Source: Dehalococcoidia bacterium (GTDB lineage Bacteria; Chloroflexota; Dehalococcoidia; Lucifugimonadales; Lucifugimonadaceae). Taken from it: a DNA stretch of 51,679 nt. The notes below the pieces were generated by a model. It made no database searches. It was not told where the DNA came from and saw only the letters and a list, made by a program, of their open reading frames with translations. Both the position numbers and the translations under genes were made by a program. Positions 8,891 through 18,499 of the stretch are shown here, piece after piece (positions within the stretch are counted from its first letter, which is position 1; each line of letters starts with the position of its first letter). The stretch is from the NCBI GenBank assembly GCA_002708085.1, contig PAOU01000009.1, forward strand, positions 6,127 to 57,805, read 5' to 3'.

Positions 8891-11452
8891 ATGAACAACG
8901 AATTTAGATTACAGAAATCAATAGTTCCAAGTCATTATTCAATTTTTATTGAACCCGACTTAATAAATGAATCTTTTTCAGGAAATGAAGAAATTTCCAT
9001 ATCTGTTTTAGAGACAACAAAATCTATAAAAATTAATTCTATTGGATTAGTAATTGGAAATGTGAAATTAACTGGCAATATTGAATTAAATTCCACCAAA
9101 ATTGAAGAAGACAAAAAACATGAAACAATAACTATTCATTTTAAATCTCTGATAGATCCAGGAGACTATAACTTAAAAATACAATTTTCAGGTAAATTAG
9201 ATAATTCTCTTAGAGGTTTTTATCTTTCTAAATATCGAGATAATCAAGGTATTGAGCATAAGATAGGAACTACACAGTTTGAAAGTACAGATGCTAGAAG
9301 AGCTTTTCCATGTTTTGATGAACCAGAATTCAAATCAGTATTTTCAATTTCACTTAAGTTAGATCAAAGTCTTATGGCTATATCAAATTCTCCAATAGAA
9401 AGTGAAATAACTAATAGTGAAGGGAAAAAAACCATTATTTTTAAAGACACAATAAAAATGTCTACCTATCTAGTAGCATTTATAATCGGACCATTTGAAG
9501 AATCAGAAACTGCTGAAGTAAATAATGTTCCTATAAAGATAATTTCTGTGAAAGGGAAAAGGCATTTATCAAAATATGCGTTAAATTGTGGAAAGTTTTT
9601 TCTTGATTATTTTAATAATTATTATGGAATTAATTATCCTGGATCAAAACTTGATTTAATAGCTGTTCCAGATTTTGCTTCAGGAGCAATGGAGAATTTT
9701 GGATGTATAACATTTAGAGAATCATTATTGTTAGTAGACGAGACACGAGCTACAGAAAGTGAACTTACCAGAATAGCAGATGTTATTGCTCATGAAATTG
9801 CACATATGTGGTTCGGTGATTTAGTAACCATGAAATGGTGGAATGGAATTTGGTTAAATGAAGCATTCGCTACATTTATGGCTACAAAAGCAGTAGATAA
9901 ATTTAATCCAGATTGGGAAAGATGGGTGCAATTTGGTTTTGAAAGATCAGCAGCATTTGATGTAGATTCATTAGAAGAAACAAGGCCAATAGAATATGAA
10001 GTAATATCTCCTGACGATGCATCAGGAATGTTTGATCTTTTAACATATGAAAAAGGAGGATCTGTCTTAAGAATGCTAGAACAATATCTATGGGAACAAT
10101 CATTTCAAAATGGAGTAAAAAAATATCTCAAGATTCATCAATATTCTAATACAGACACAAAAGATCTATGGGAAAGTTTAGAAAAATCAACCAATGAACC
10201 TGTTGAAAAAACAATGGAAAGTTGGATTTTTCAACCTGGTTTTCCACAATTAATGGTTTCAGAAGAAAATAATTCCTTAAAATTAGAACAAAACATATTT
10301 AAATATGAAAACACATCAAATAAAAATCAAGTATGGAAAATTCCTATAGTTATAAAATCATTTACTGAGTCTGATAAATCTATATATAAAACTTTGATGG
10401 AAGAAAACAAAAAATATATTGATTTAAACAATTCACCAGATATTTTCCATCTAGTTAACGTCGGAGGTGATGGTTTCTACAGAATTCAATATTCAAATAA
10501 TCTATTAACAAAAATTTTAAAAAATTTAAATCCAGAAAAAAATAAATTAACTAATATTGAAAGATTTTGTCTGTTGGATGATTATTGGAGTGATATTCTT
10601 AGTTGTAATAAGACTGTAGATGTTTTCTTAGAAGATCTTCAATTCTTTAAAGAAGAAAATGATCCAGAAGTATTAAATTTAATAATTAGTTGCTTATCAT
10701 TTATTGATAAATTCGTAGATGAAAATCATTCAAATAATTTTAAAAGTTTTTCTGAAGGTTATTTTTCCCATTTATTAAAAAAATATGGTTTCAAAAACAA
10801 TAATAATGATACCAATAAAATTAAAGAATTTAAGGCAGCATTAATACGTGGATTAGGAAACATATGTGCTGATGAAAAAATAATCAATTATTGCGGTGAA
10901 CTATTTGAAACTTATAGAAAAAACCCTAAAGATGTGGAAGCAAATGCATTAGCAGCTACTATATCAGTGCTCTCAAATAATGGGGATTCGAACTTATATA
11001 ATGAATTTCTTGAATTATATTTAAATTCATCCACTCCTCAAGATGAAATGAGATTTCTTTTTGCATTATCTTCATTTCAAAATATAGATAATTTTATAAA
11101 CACATTAGAATTATCATTATCTGAAAAAGTGAGAACTCAAAATGCTCCATATCTTTTGGGTCAAACATTAAGAAACAAAAAACATTTTTCAGTTTCATGG
11201 GATTTTATAGAAAATAATTGGGATAAAATAAATGATAAATTTCCTGAAAATTCGATACCAAGGTTACTAACTGGAATAAGAGCAATCACAGATGTTGAAT
11301 GCTCTGAAAAAATAAAAACTTTTTTAAAGAATAATAAGGTGCCTCAAGGACAAAAAACAGTGGATCAACATCTAGAAAAACTTAATATTAATGTTAAATT
11401 TGCTGATTTTAATTTAAAATATTTAGAGAAATTTTTACTTAACAATAATTAG
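8891..11452 (+). CDS. M1 family metallopeptidase (aminopeptidase N-like)
   Basis: GAMENFGCITFRE; HEIAHMWFGDLVTMKWWNGIWLNEAFATFM (HExxH-x18-E). Confidence 0.97.
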   Translation: MNNEFRLQKSIVPSHYSIFIEPDLINESFSGNEEISISVLETTKSIKINSIGLVIGNVKLTGNIELNSTKIEEDKKHETITIHFKSLIDPGDYNLKIQFSGKLDNSLRGFYLSKYRDNQGIEHKIGTTQFESTDARRAFPCFDEPEFKSVFSISLKLDQSLMAISNSPIESEITNSEGKKTIIFKDTIKMSTYLVAFIIGPFEESETAEVNNVPIKIISVKGKRHLSKYALNCGKFFLDYFNNYYGINYPGSKLDLIAVPDFASGAMENFGCITFRESLLLVDETRATESELTRIADVIAHEIAHMWFGDLVTMKWWNGIWLNEAFATFMATKAVDKFNPDWERWVQFGFERSAAFDVDSLEETRPIEYEVISPDDASGMFDLLTYEKGGSVLRMLEQYLWEQSFQNGVKKYLKIHQYSNTDTKDLWESLEKSTNEPVEKTMESWIFQPGFPQLMVSEENNSLKLEQNIFKYENTSNKNQVWKIPIVIKSFTESDKSIYKTLMEENKKYIDLNNSPDIFHLVNVGGDGFYRIQYSNNLLTKILKNLNPEKNKLTNIERFCLLDDYWSDILSCNKTVDVFLEDLQFFKEENDPEVLNLIISCLSFIDKFVDENHSNNFKSFSEGYFSHLLKKYGFKNNNNDTNKIKEFKAALIRGLGNICADEKIINYCGELFETYRKNPKDVEANALAATISVLSNNGDSNLYNEFLELYLNSSTPQDEMRFLFALSSFQNIDNFINTLELSLSEKVRTQNAPYLLGQTLRNKKHFSVSWDFIENNWDKINDKFPENSIPRLLTGIRAITDVECSEKIKTFLKNNKVPQGQKTVDQHLEKLNINVKFADFNLKYLEKFLLNNN

Positions 11453-11459
11453 GAACTTT

Positions 11460-11642
11460 ATGACAATTAAAGAAAATATCAAAAATCTGAAAATAACTCT
11501 GAAAGATTTAATTTTTATACTGCCATTAGTTTTTGCTTTTATCCTAATTGTTTTTATGATTTTCGATACAGCAAGCACAAAATGTGATTGGTCAGTAAGA
11601 GATAGATGGGAGTGTTATTCAGACGCTGATAAAAATTCTTAA
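11460..11642 (+). CDS. small single-TM hypothetical protein
   Basis: 60-aa ORF 8 bp after M1 peptidase stop; one hydrophobic segment LIFILPLVFAFILIVFMIF. Confidence 0.55.
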   Translation: MTIKENIKNLKITLKDLIFILPLVFAFILIVFMIFDTASTKCDWSVRDRWECYSDADKNS

Positions 11643-11648
11643 CTAATA

Positions 11649-11963
11649 TTATTTTGGTAAATTTGGAGAATTATATTTGTGTTGAGATAAAGTATGAAAA
11701 TTAAACTCTAATTTACCTTTATCCTTAGTTAAAATAATTCCAGATTCAATCAAATTGTTAAATATAATATTAAAATTTTTTTCATCTAGAGTTGAATAAC
11801 GAATTAAAGTAGATAAAGGTGTTTCAGAAATATAATTTCTTGATTTTGTATCAAATTCACAGTTTGTTGCTATAGAAATGAGGACAAGCTTTTCTGATGA
11901 ATTTAAATCAGAGCAAATAATTCTTTTAATATTGTGGTAAGAATCCCAAACCTGATTTTTCAT
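11649..11963 (-). CDS. hypothetical protein, possible winged-helix/HTH domain
   Basis: 104-aa ORF; LNSSEKLVLISIATN...TPLSTLIRYSTLDEKNFNIIFNNLIESGIILTKD resembles a helix-turn-helix layout. Confidence 0.55.
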   Translation of the reverse strand: MKNQVWDSYHNIKRIICSDLNSSEKLVLISIATNCEFDTKSRNYISETPLSTLIRYSTLDEKNFNIIFNNLIESGIILTKDKGKLEFNFHTLSQHKYNSPNLPK

Positions 11964-12023
11964 TATTTCACCTTCCTGATAAATTAAAAATATTAATAAC
12001 TATTGTCTTTAAGGAATATCATC

Positions 12024-12626
12024 ATGTCAAAGCCAATTTTCTGGAATCAAGCTTGTGAAGATTTATCTAAAAAAGATAAAGTAATGAAATTAATTATAAA
12101 AAAATATAATAAAGACTATCTAATAGAGTCCAAAAATCCATTCAAAACATTATGTAGATCTATAATTAGTCAACAAATTTCTACCACAGCTGCAAAATCT
12201 ATTTATGAAAGATTTGAATCTATTTCTTCATTAATTCCTCAGAAAATTATAAAAATATCAGATTATAAATTTAGAGAAATAGGATTATCTAAACAAAAAA
12301 TTTCTTATATTAAAACATTGTCTGAAAAAGTGAACTCAGAAAAAATTGATTTGGTTAAGTTAAAAACATTAGAAACTGAAAAAACTTTTAAAACACTTAC
12401 AGAATTAAAAGGTATTGGTCCATGGACTGCTAACATTTTTTTGATGTTTTACTGTTTAAATTCAAATATTTTTCCTTCTAATGATTTAGGACTAATAAAT
12501 GGATTAAAAAAATTCTATGGAAACTCAAGCCAAATAAATACAATAAAAAATCTTTGGGATCCTTGGTGTTCAGTTGGAACTTTTTACATATGGAGAGCCT
12601 TGGACGGAGAAGCATTAAATTATTAG
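12024..12626 (+). CDS. DNA-3-methyladenine glycosylase II-like (HhH-GPD)
   Basis: FKTLCRSIISQQISTTAAKSIYERF, LKGIGPWTANIFLMF (HhH) ... ND catalytic region. Start taken at ATG 12024 rather than the TTG at 12003. Confidence 0.88.
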   Translation: MSKPIFWNQACEDLSKKDKVMKLIIKKYNKDYLIESKNPFKTLCRSIISQQISTTAAKSIYERFESISSLIPQKIIKISDYKFREIGLSKQKISYIKTLSEKVNSEKIDLVKLKTLETEKTFKTLTELKGIGPWTANIFLMFYCLNSNIFPSNDLGLINGLKKFYGNSSQINTIKNLWDPWCSVGTFYIWRALDGEALNY

Positions 12627-12683
12627 TTAAATTTTTCAATTTTTAGGTATGATATCCAAGTAAATAGATAATTAGGAGAAGAA

Positions 12684-14306
12684 ATGAAAATCAGTGAACT
12701 TTTTATGAATATAGCAAAAGAAAACTCTATTGATCATTTTTTTGGGATCCCTGGAAGTGGAGTACCTTTAGATTTAATGGATAGTGGCAGGGAAATCGAT
12801 TTACATTTCGTAAACGTAGCACATGAGTCAACTGCTGCAATTGCAGCAGGAGCTTATGGCTTATTAAAAGAATCATCAGGACTATCTTTAGCTGTAAAAG
12901 GTGTAGGGGCAGCAAATCTTACAGGTGGAATTGCAAATGCTTACTTTGAAAGAATGCCGGTTGTTGGAATTTGTGAAACCACTCCAAATTATTCATATGA
13001 AAATGAAATGGTCCAACATGCAGATCATTATGCAATGATGAAATCAGTAACAAAAAAAATGTTAACTATTTCAAATGATAATCCAGGAGAAACAATAAGA
13101 GATGCTTTTTCTACATCAATGGAAAATAGACAAGGACCAGTATTAATAGATTTTCCATCAGATATGGGATTAGTAGATGTAAAAGATAAATTAAACTCTC
13201 CATCTAAACCTAAAAAATCTAAAGAAACTAATAAATCAGAAATTAAGAAAATTTCTGAAATTATAAACAAATCAAAAAAACCTGTTGTAATAATTGGAAA
13301 TGACGTAAAAGCAGATAATGCAATTGAAGAATCAATCAAATTCGCAGAAAAATGTGGCGCTGGTGTAATATCCACAATGAAATCTAGAGGAGTATTTCCA
13401 GAAAATCATGAAAGATGGGTAGCTGTAACCACAGGATTTCCAAGTCAAAATACAAAAGCAGGAGATTTAATGCTAAGTTCAGATTTAATAATTTTGATTG
13501 GCGTTGATCAAATGATGACCCATACTCCTTGGCCTGAAAATACACTTCAAACCATAGAAATAATTTCAGACTCACATTTCAAAACAATGTCTTCAGATCC
13601 AATTTTTACAGAAATAGGAAATATAAAATCTACACTTAATAAATTAACAAAATTAATTATGAATCCTGGATGGAAAATTCAAGAATTATTAAATATATCT
13701 ATAAATCTTGAATCAAGATTTAAAAGACCATCTAATGCAATTTTTGCTACACAAGACATATTTGAAATTTCAAAAGAACTTTTGCCTAAAGAAGGTTTGG
13801 TTTATAGCGAAACTGGAGCTTTTATAACTCTGTTAGAAAATACTTGGAAGTTTGATCAACCTTCAAAATTCTTTGGTACTTCGGGTGGAAGAACAATGGG
13901 TTTAATGATCCCTTCATTTATTGGTGGATGTTTGGCTACAGATAACTCAATACCATCAATAGGGATTGGAGCTGATGGAAGTTCATTAATGAGAATGGGA
14001 GAATTTGAAACTATTAATAGATGTAACCTTAAATGGCCTATTGTAATTATAAATGATGCAGCTTTATGAACTATGAAATACAGACAAGGATTTCGAAAAT
14101 ATCCTGATTATGGATTAGATTTAACTATGGTTGATTTTGCAAGCGCTGCAAAGTCATGTGGTTTAAAAGGAATAACAACTAATACTCCAGAAAGTTTTAA
14201 AAATGCCTTAATTGAATCATTTAAAGAAGATACAACAACAATAATTGATGCAAGAATAGATCCCAAAATTTATCAAGACAGTTTTGGATTAACTTTAGGA
14301 GACTAA
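12684..14306 (+). CDS. thiamine-pyrophosphate-dependent enzyme (acetolactate synthase-like), one in-frame TGA at 14067-14069
   Basis: Two track ORFs (12684..14069 and 14073..14306) lie in the same frame. FFGIPGSGVPLDLMD, VAHESTAAIAAGAYG, GIGADGSSLMRMGEFETINR...VIINDAAL[TGA]TMKYRQGFRKYPDYGLDLTMVDFASAAKSCG. Confidence 0.85.
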
Positions 14307-14729
14307 TTAAATAACACTACCCCAGGATCTTGAAAGATATTTATCAGGAGTAATTTTTAATAATACTCTATCTTCTTTCTTGATTTGGGAAACTCTATCT
14401 TCAACTAAATCTTTCGGGACATAAAGTTTTACAATTTCTTCGGTAATTGGAAAAATTTTTTGTTTAGGCAAAATATCACATTGTCCTTCAATCACAACAT
14501 AATCAGTAGCTAATGGTTCAGAATAAATACATAAAGAAACTCTATTGTCTCGAGAAATATTCCAATACTTTGCTCTATTTTTAGTAGTAGAAATATAGAT
14601 TGAACCATCTAAATAAATATACCAATTAGGAGAAAGTTGAGATGTTCCATTTTTTTTAATTGTAGAAACAACTGCAATCCTCGGATGATTTAAAAAAGCT
14701 TTTATATTTTCAAAATTTTTATCAGACAT
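14307..14729 (-). CDS. pyridoxamine 5'-phosphate oxidase-fold (PPOX class) protein, probably F420- or flavin-binding
   Basis: MSDKNFENIKAFLNHPRIAVVSTIKKNGTSQLSPNWYIYLDGSIYISTTKNRAKYWNISRDNRVSLCI; start placed at this Met, the track extends upstream to 14858. Confidence 0.82.
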   Translation of the reverse strand: MSDKNFENIKAFLNHPRIAVVSTIKKNGTSQLSPNWYIYLDGSIYISTTKNRAKYWNISRDNRVSLCIYSEPLATDYVVIEGQCDILPKQKIFPITEEIVKLYVPKDLVEDRVSQIKKEDRVLLKITPDKYLSRSWGSVI

Positions 14730-14799
14730 AATATATTTTCTTTGATCTAGTATATATAATTTATTTAAGTAAAAAAAAATATATATAAAAATTGTCATA

Positions 14800-14976
14800 A
14801 TGAGAGAAATAATAAAAGAAACAAAAAATGAAATAGATAGTTTTATTGAAGAACACAAATCTATTGATGAAAGACTTTTAAGATCTCAAAAAAATTTAGC
14901 TTTTTTAATTAAAGAATTTGAAAGATTAATAGATAATTTTTATAAAGAAAATACAGAAAAAATTAATAATGAATAA
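14800..14976 (+). CDS. small predicted coiled-coil protein (58 aa)
   Basis: MREIIKETKNEIDSFIEEHKSIDERLLRSQKNLAFLIKEFERLIDNFYKENTEKINNE; below the ORF-track cutoff; fills the gap between PPOX and apt. Confidence 0.4.
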   Translation: MREIIKETKNEIDSFIEEHKSIDERLLRSQKNLAFLIKEFERLIDNFYKENTEKINNE

Positions 14977-15466
14977 TTGATCTTAAAGGTACTGTAAAAG
15001 GTTTTTTATATAATTTAAGATCAATAACACTTAAAATCCCCAAAACTTTATTTCCAGTTTTCTCAATTAAATCTATCGAAGCATTCACAGTACCTCCAGT
15101 AGCTATAATATCATCAACAATTAGTATGTTTTTCGATTTTGGAATTACTGAAGAAGAAACTTCTAAAGTATCCTTTCCATATTCGAGATCATAATCAATA
15201 CCTATTACAGGTGGTGGCAATTTACCTTTTTTTCTAATTAAAATTAATGGAATTTTAAAAATTTGAGAAAGGGGAGAAGCAAAAATAAAACCTCTTGACT
15301 CTACAGCAGCTAAATAATCAGGATTAAATTTTTGAATATTTTTTCCTAATTCATTTATTGTAAAGGAAAAAGCATCGGGATTTGCTAGTATTGTAGAGAT
15401 GTCTCTAAATATGATTCCTTTTTCGGGATAATCTTGAATTTCTCTGATAATTTTTTTTAGGTCCAT
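14963..15466 (-). CDS. apt: adenine phosphoribosyltransferase
   Basis: IQDYPEKGIIFRDIS, AAVESRGFIFASPL, ILIVDDIIATGGTVNA (PRPP motif). Confidence 0.95.
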   Translation of the reverse strand: MDLKKIIREIQDYPEKGIIFRDISTILANPDAFSFTINELGKNIQKFNPDYLAAVESRGFIFASPLSQIFKIPLILIRKKGKLPPPVIGIDYDLEYGKDTLEVSSSVIPKSKNILIVDDIIATGGTVNASIDLIEKTGNKVLGILSVIDLKLYKKPFTVPLRSIIHY

Positions 15467-15518
15467 ATTATTTAAAATGATGTTATTCTCAAATTATTAT
15501 TATATGGTGAATATTAGA

Positions 15519-16397
15519 ATGAAAAAAGTATCAAGACTAGGAATAATAGGCGGAAGTGGAGTATATGACCTTCCAGGAATACAAAATTCTGATTGGATAA
15601 AAATTCAAACAAATTTTGGTGAACCTTCAGATAAAGTATTAATAGGAAATTTAAATAATATCCCAGTAGCTTTTCTTCCTAGACATGGAAAAAATCATCA
15701 ATTTTCACCTTCAAAAATCAACTACAGAGCAAATATTGAAGCTCTTAAAATATGTAATGTAACTAAGATAATATCTGTTAGTGCTGTAGGTTCACTTAGA
15801 AAAGATTTACATCCAGGAACAATAGTTTTATCTGATCAATTTATCGATAACACAAAGTTTAGAAAAAACACTTTTTTTGATGATGATATAACTGCACATA
15901 TCTCTATGTCAGATCCTACATGTAGCAACCTTAAAAATGAAATAGTCACAATAGCAAAGCAATCAAAAATAAATGTTATTGATAAATCTACATATATTTG
16001 TATTGAAGGCCCACAATTTTCCACAAAATCTGAATCATTATTATTTCAAAAATGGGGAGCAGATATTATCGGAATGACTGCAATGCCAGAGGTAAAATTA
16101 TCTAGGGAAGCAGAAATGTGTTACGTAAACTTATCTTTAATTACAGATTTTGACTGTTGGAAAGTAGAAGAAGAACCAGTATCTGCAAAAATAGTAATTC
16201 AAAATTTTAAAAAAAATTTAAAACAAATTCATTCTATTATTACAAACCTAACTAATAATAAAAATTTAATAAATAAATGTACTAAGGGATGTCAAAACTC
16301 TTTAGAAAATTCAATAACTACAAAACTAAACAATAATAATAAAATAACTCAAAAAAAATTAATAAATATAATAAAAAAATACTATAATGTTATTTAA
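15519..16397 (+). CDS. mtaP: S-methyl-5'-thioadenosine phosphorylase
   Basis: LGIIGGSGVYDLPG, FLPRHGKNHQFSPSKINYRANI, CIEGPQFSTKSES, GADIIGMTAMPEVKLSREAEMCY, TDFDCWK. Start placed at ATG 15519 (MKKVSRLGIIGG). Confidence 0.92.
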   Translation: MKKVSRLGIIGGSGVYDLPGIQNSDWIKIQTNFGEPSDKVLIGNLNNIPVAFLPRHGKNHQFSPSKINYRANIEALKICNVTKIISVSAVGSLRKDLHPGTIVLSDQFIDNTKFRKNTFFDDDITAHISMSDPTCSNLKNEIVTIAKQSKINVIDKSTYICIEGPQFSTKSESLLFQKWGADIIGMTAMPEVKLSREAEMCYVNLSLITDFDCWKVEEEPVSAKIVIQNFKKNLKQIHSIITNLTNNKNLINKCTKGCQNSLENSITTKLNNNNKITQKKLINIIKKYYNVI

Positions 16398-17041
16398 TGA
16401 ATAATAAGAACGTAGAAGAAAAAAAGAAATTATTTTATAGAATAATAGATGTAATTAAAGTTAGAATGATTGCTGGTATTATAATTTTAATACCATTACT
16501 AGTTCCTCTTTATCTTCTTACTTTCGCTTTTGAAACATTAGATGGATTTTTTGCACCAATTTTTACTCAATTATTTGGAAGAAAAATACTAGGGGTTGGA
16601 TTCATAGTATTACTGTTATTAACATTCTTACTAGGAACAATAAGTAAATTTGCTATTGTTACAAAAATAATTCAATGGATTGAGTCGTTAATCCTTAAAA
16701 CACCATTATTTGGAGCAATATACAACACAACACGTGAAGTAGCCAGTTCATTTCAAGGTGGCAAATCTACTGGTTTTACTACTCCAGTAACAATTGAATA
16801 TCCAAAAAGCGATGTATGGACAATGGGATTCTTAACTAGAACTATTGAATTTGATGAAAAAGGAACACATGGAATAGTTTATATGCCATCAACACCTGTA
16901 CCTAGTACTGGTTGGGTAGTTCTAGTCCCTATTGAAAAGATTAATTTCCTTGATCTAAAAGCAGATCAAGCAATGAAATTGATTGTCGCTGGAGGAATTG
17001 CATCATCTGGAAAATTAAAATTCAAGAATATAAATCAATAA
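16397..17041 (+). CDS. DUF502 family membrane protein
   Basis: GIIILIPLLVPLYLLTF, LLLTFLLGTISKF, TPLFGAIYNTTREVASSF, GWVVLVPIEKINFLDLKADQAMKLIVAGG. Confidence 0.87.
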   Translation: MNNKNVEEKKKLFYRIIDVIKVRMIAGIIILIPLLVPLYLLTFAFETLDGFFAPIFTQLFGRKILGVGFIVLLLLTFLLGTISKFAIVTKIIQWIESLILKTPLFGAIYNTTREVASSFQGGKSTGFTTPVTIEYPKSDVWTMGFLTRTIEFDEKGTHGIVYMPSTPVPSTGWVVLVPIEKINFLDLKADQAMKLIVAGGIASSGKLKFKNINQ

Positions 17042-17048
17042 CATCCAA

Positions 17049-17516
17049 ATGACAAATCCCAAAATAGTTTCAGTTTGTTTAAGTAAATTAAACGGAATTC
17101 CTAAATATCCTCAAAAAATAGTTGAAGTAGGTAAATTTGGTATCAATGGAGATTTCCATTCAGGTGAAACCAATAAACATGCAAAAAAAACCAATTATGA
17201 TAGACAACTTTCATTAGTATCTCAAAATGTAATTGACGAATTGTCTGAAAAACTTCAAATAGACTTATCAGCAGGAGATTTAGGAGAAAATTTTTTAGTC
17301 GAGAATATGGGTGATCTAACTACCATAAAAGCAGGAACAAGATTAAAAATTGGAAAAAATGTAATTATAGAAATAACAAAACACAATACACCATGTGTAA
17401 CACTAAACAAGATTCATCCCTTACTCATGGAGAGCATATTAGGAAGAAGAGGTTTATTAGCTAAAGTAGAATCTATTGGAAAAGTAAAACCAGGTGATTC
17501 TATTGAGATTTTATGA
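17049..17516 (+). CDS. MOSC domain-containing protein
   Basis: VSVCLSKLNGIPKYP, GINGDFHSGE, RQLSLVSQNVIDEL, LSAGDLGENFLVE, GRRGLLAKVESIGKVKPGDSIEIL. Confidence 0.9.
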   Translation: MTNPKIVSVCLSKLNGIPKYPQKIVEVGKFGINGDFHSGETNKHAKKTNYDRQLSLVSQNVIDELSEKLQIDLSAGDLGENFLVENMGDLTTIKAGTRLKIGKNVIIEITKHNTPCVTLNKIHPLLMESILGRRGLLAKVESIGKVKPGDSIEIL

Positions 17517-17629
17517 AGAAAAATAAATGTTTAGTTTGCAAATATAATCATTGGCACAGAAAAGATATTTTGTCAGATATAATAATTTTTTTTCTATTAA
17601 TTATTGGATATAAACATAACCATAAATAA
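17513..17629 (+). CDS. small CxxC protein with a hydrophobic segment (38 aa)
   Basis: ATGA overlap with the MOSC stop; MKKNKCLVCKYNHWHRKDILSDIIIFFLLIIGYKHNHK; ends just before the next gene. Confidence 0.4.
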   Translation: MKKNKCLVCKYNHWHRKDILSDIIIFFLLIIGYKHNHK

Positions 17630-17631
17630 AC

Positions 17632-18249
17632 ATGTGTGGTAGATATAACTTACATCAAACTGATCAATTAATAGATAGGTATAATACTGTAAATCAAATT
17701 TCTATTTTTCCTGATTACAATAGAAGTCCAGGTACAATAAATCCAGTAATAATATCAAAATACAATGAAAATTGGATTTTGGGCTTTGAATGGGGTATAC
17801 AAAAACAAAATCAACTAATTGCTAATAAGAGAATTGAATCAATAAATAAAGAATTAGGATCATTCAATAGATGCTTAGTGCCAATAAATGGATATTATGA
17901 ATGGAAATCTCATCCTAGCGGAAAAATACCATTTTATATTTTCCCAAAAACTGAAAACTTAATCTCACTTGCTGGAATTTATTATAAAAACTCTGAAAGT
18001 AATGTATCAAAGTTCTTAATAGTAACTAAACCTGCAGATAAAAGTTTAGAAAAAATTCACTCTAGAATGCCAATGATGATATCTCAAAATGAGGAAAATA
18101 ATTGGTTAAATGAAAATAATAATACAGATTTCAATTTTTATAATGTGAAACTAGGAATAATTCCAGTATCCCAGAAAGTTAATAATCCTCAATATTCTGA
18201 TCCTTCATGTATAAAAAAAACTGATGAATATCAAATATTTTTTAATTAG
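17632..18249 (+). CDS. SOS response-associated peptidase (HMCES/YedK family)
   Basis: MCGRYNLHQ (catalytic Cys2), NRCLVPINGYYEWK, HSRMPMMIS. Confidence 0.95.
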   Translation: MCGRYNLHQTDQLIDRYNTVNQISIFPDYNRSPGTINPVIISKYNENWILGFEWGIQKQNQLIANKRIESINKELGSFNRCLVPINGYYEWKSHPSGKIPFYIFPKTENLISLAGIYYKNSESNVSKFLIVTKPADKSLEKIHSRMPMMISQNEENNWLNENNNTDFNFYNVKLGIIPVSQKVNNPQYSDPSCIKKTDEYQIFFN

Positions 18250-18304
18250 ATTACAAAAGAAAATTTTATATAATAAAAACATAAAAATTATAGAAGGAGG
18301 ATAA

Positions 18305-18484
18305 ATGCCAGTAGTAAACATTACTTGGAAAGAGGGCAGAAGTAGAGAACAAAAAGAAGAGGTAATAAAGGACATTACAAAAACACTAGTAGATAAAGCT
18401 AATGCTAGAGAAGAAGATGTAGTTATAATTTTCAACCCATTAGAACCTTCAAACATGGCTCATGGAAAAGAGTTATTAGGATAA
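18305..18484 (+). CDS. 4-oxalocrotonate tautomerase family protein (59 aa)
   Basis: GGAGG then ATG; MPVVNITWKEGRSREQKEEVIKDITKTLVDKANAREEDVVIIFNPLEPSNMAHGKELLG; Pro1 present after Met removal. Missed by the track (59 aa). Confidence 0.87.
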   Translation: MPVVNITWKEGRSREQKEEVIKDITKTLVDKANAREEDVVIIFNPLEPSNMAHGKELLG

Positions 18485-18499
18485 TTAATTCATTATATT

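Noticed and set aside
13028-13575. Antisense ORFs of 115 and 63 aa inside the TPP enzyme
   Set aside because: Fully within a clear coding region on the opposite strand; no motif.
14740-14800. A/T-rich tract (tatatataat...aaaaaaaaatatatat) as a functional repeat
   Set aside because: Consistent with a promoter-like AT-rich spacer in an AT-rich genome; no repeat structure beyond low complexity.
18205-18456. Track ORF of 83 aa on minus strand
   Set aside because: Antisense to the recognisable tautomerase gene and to the end of the YedK gene; no motif.
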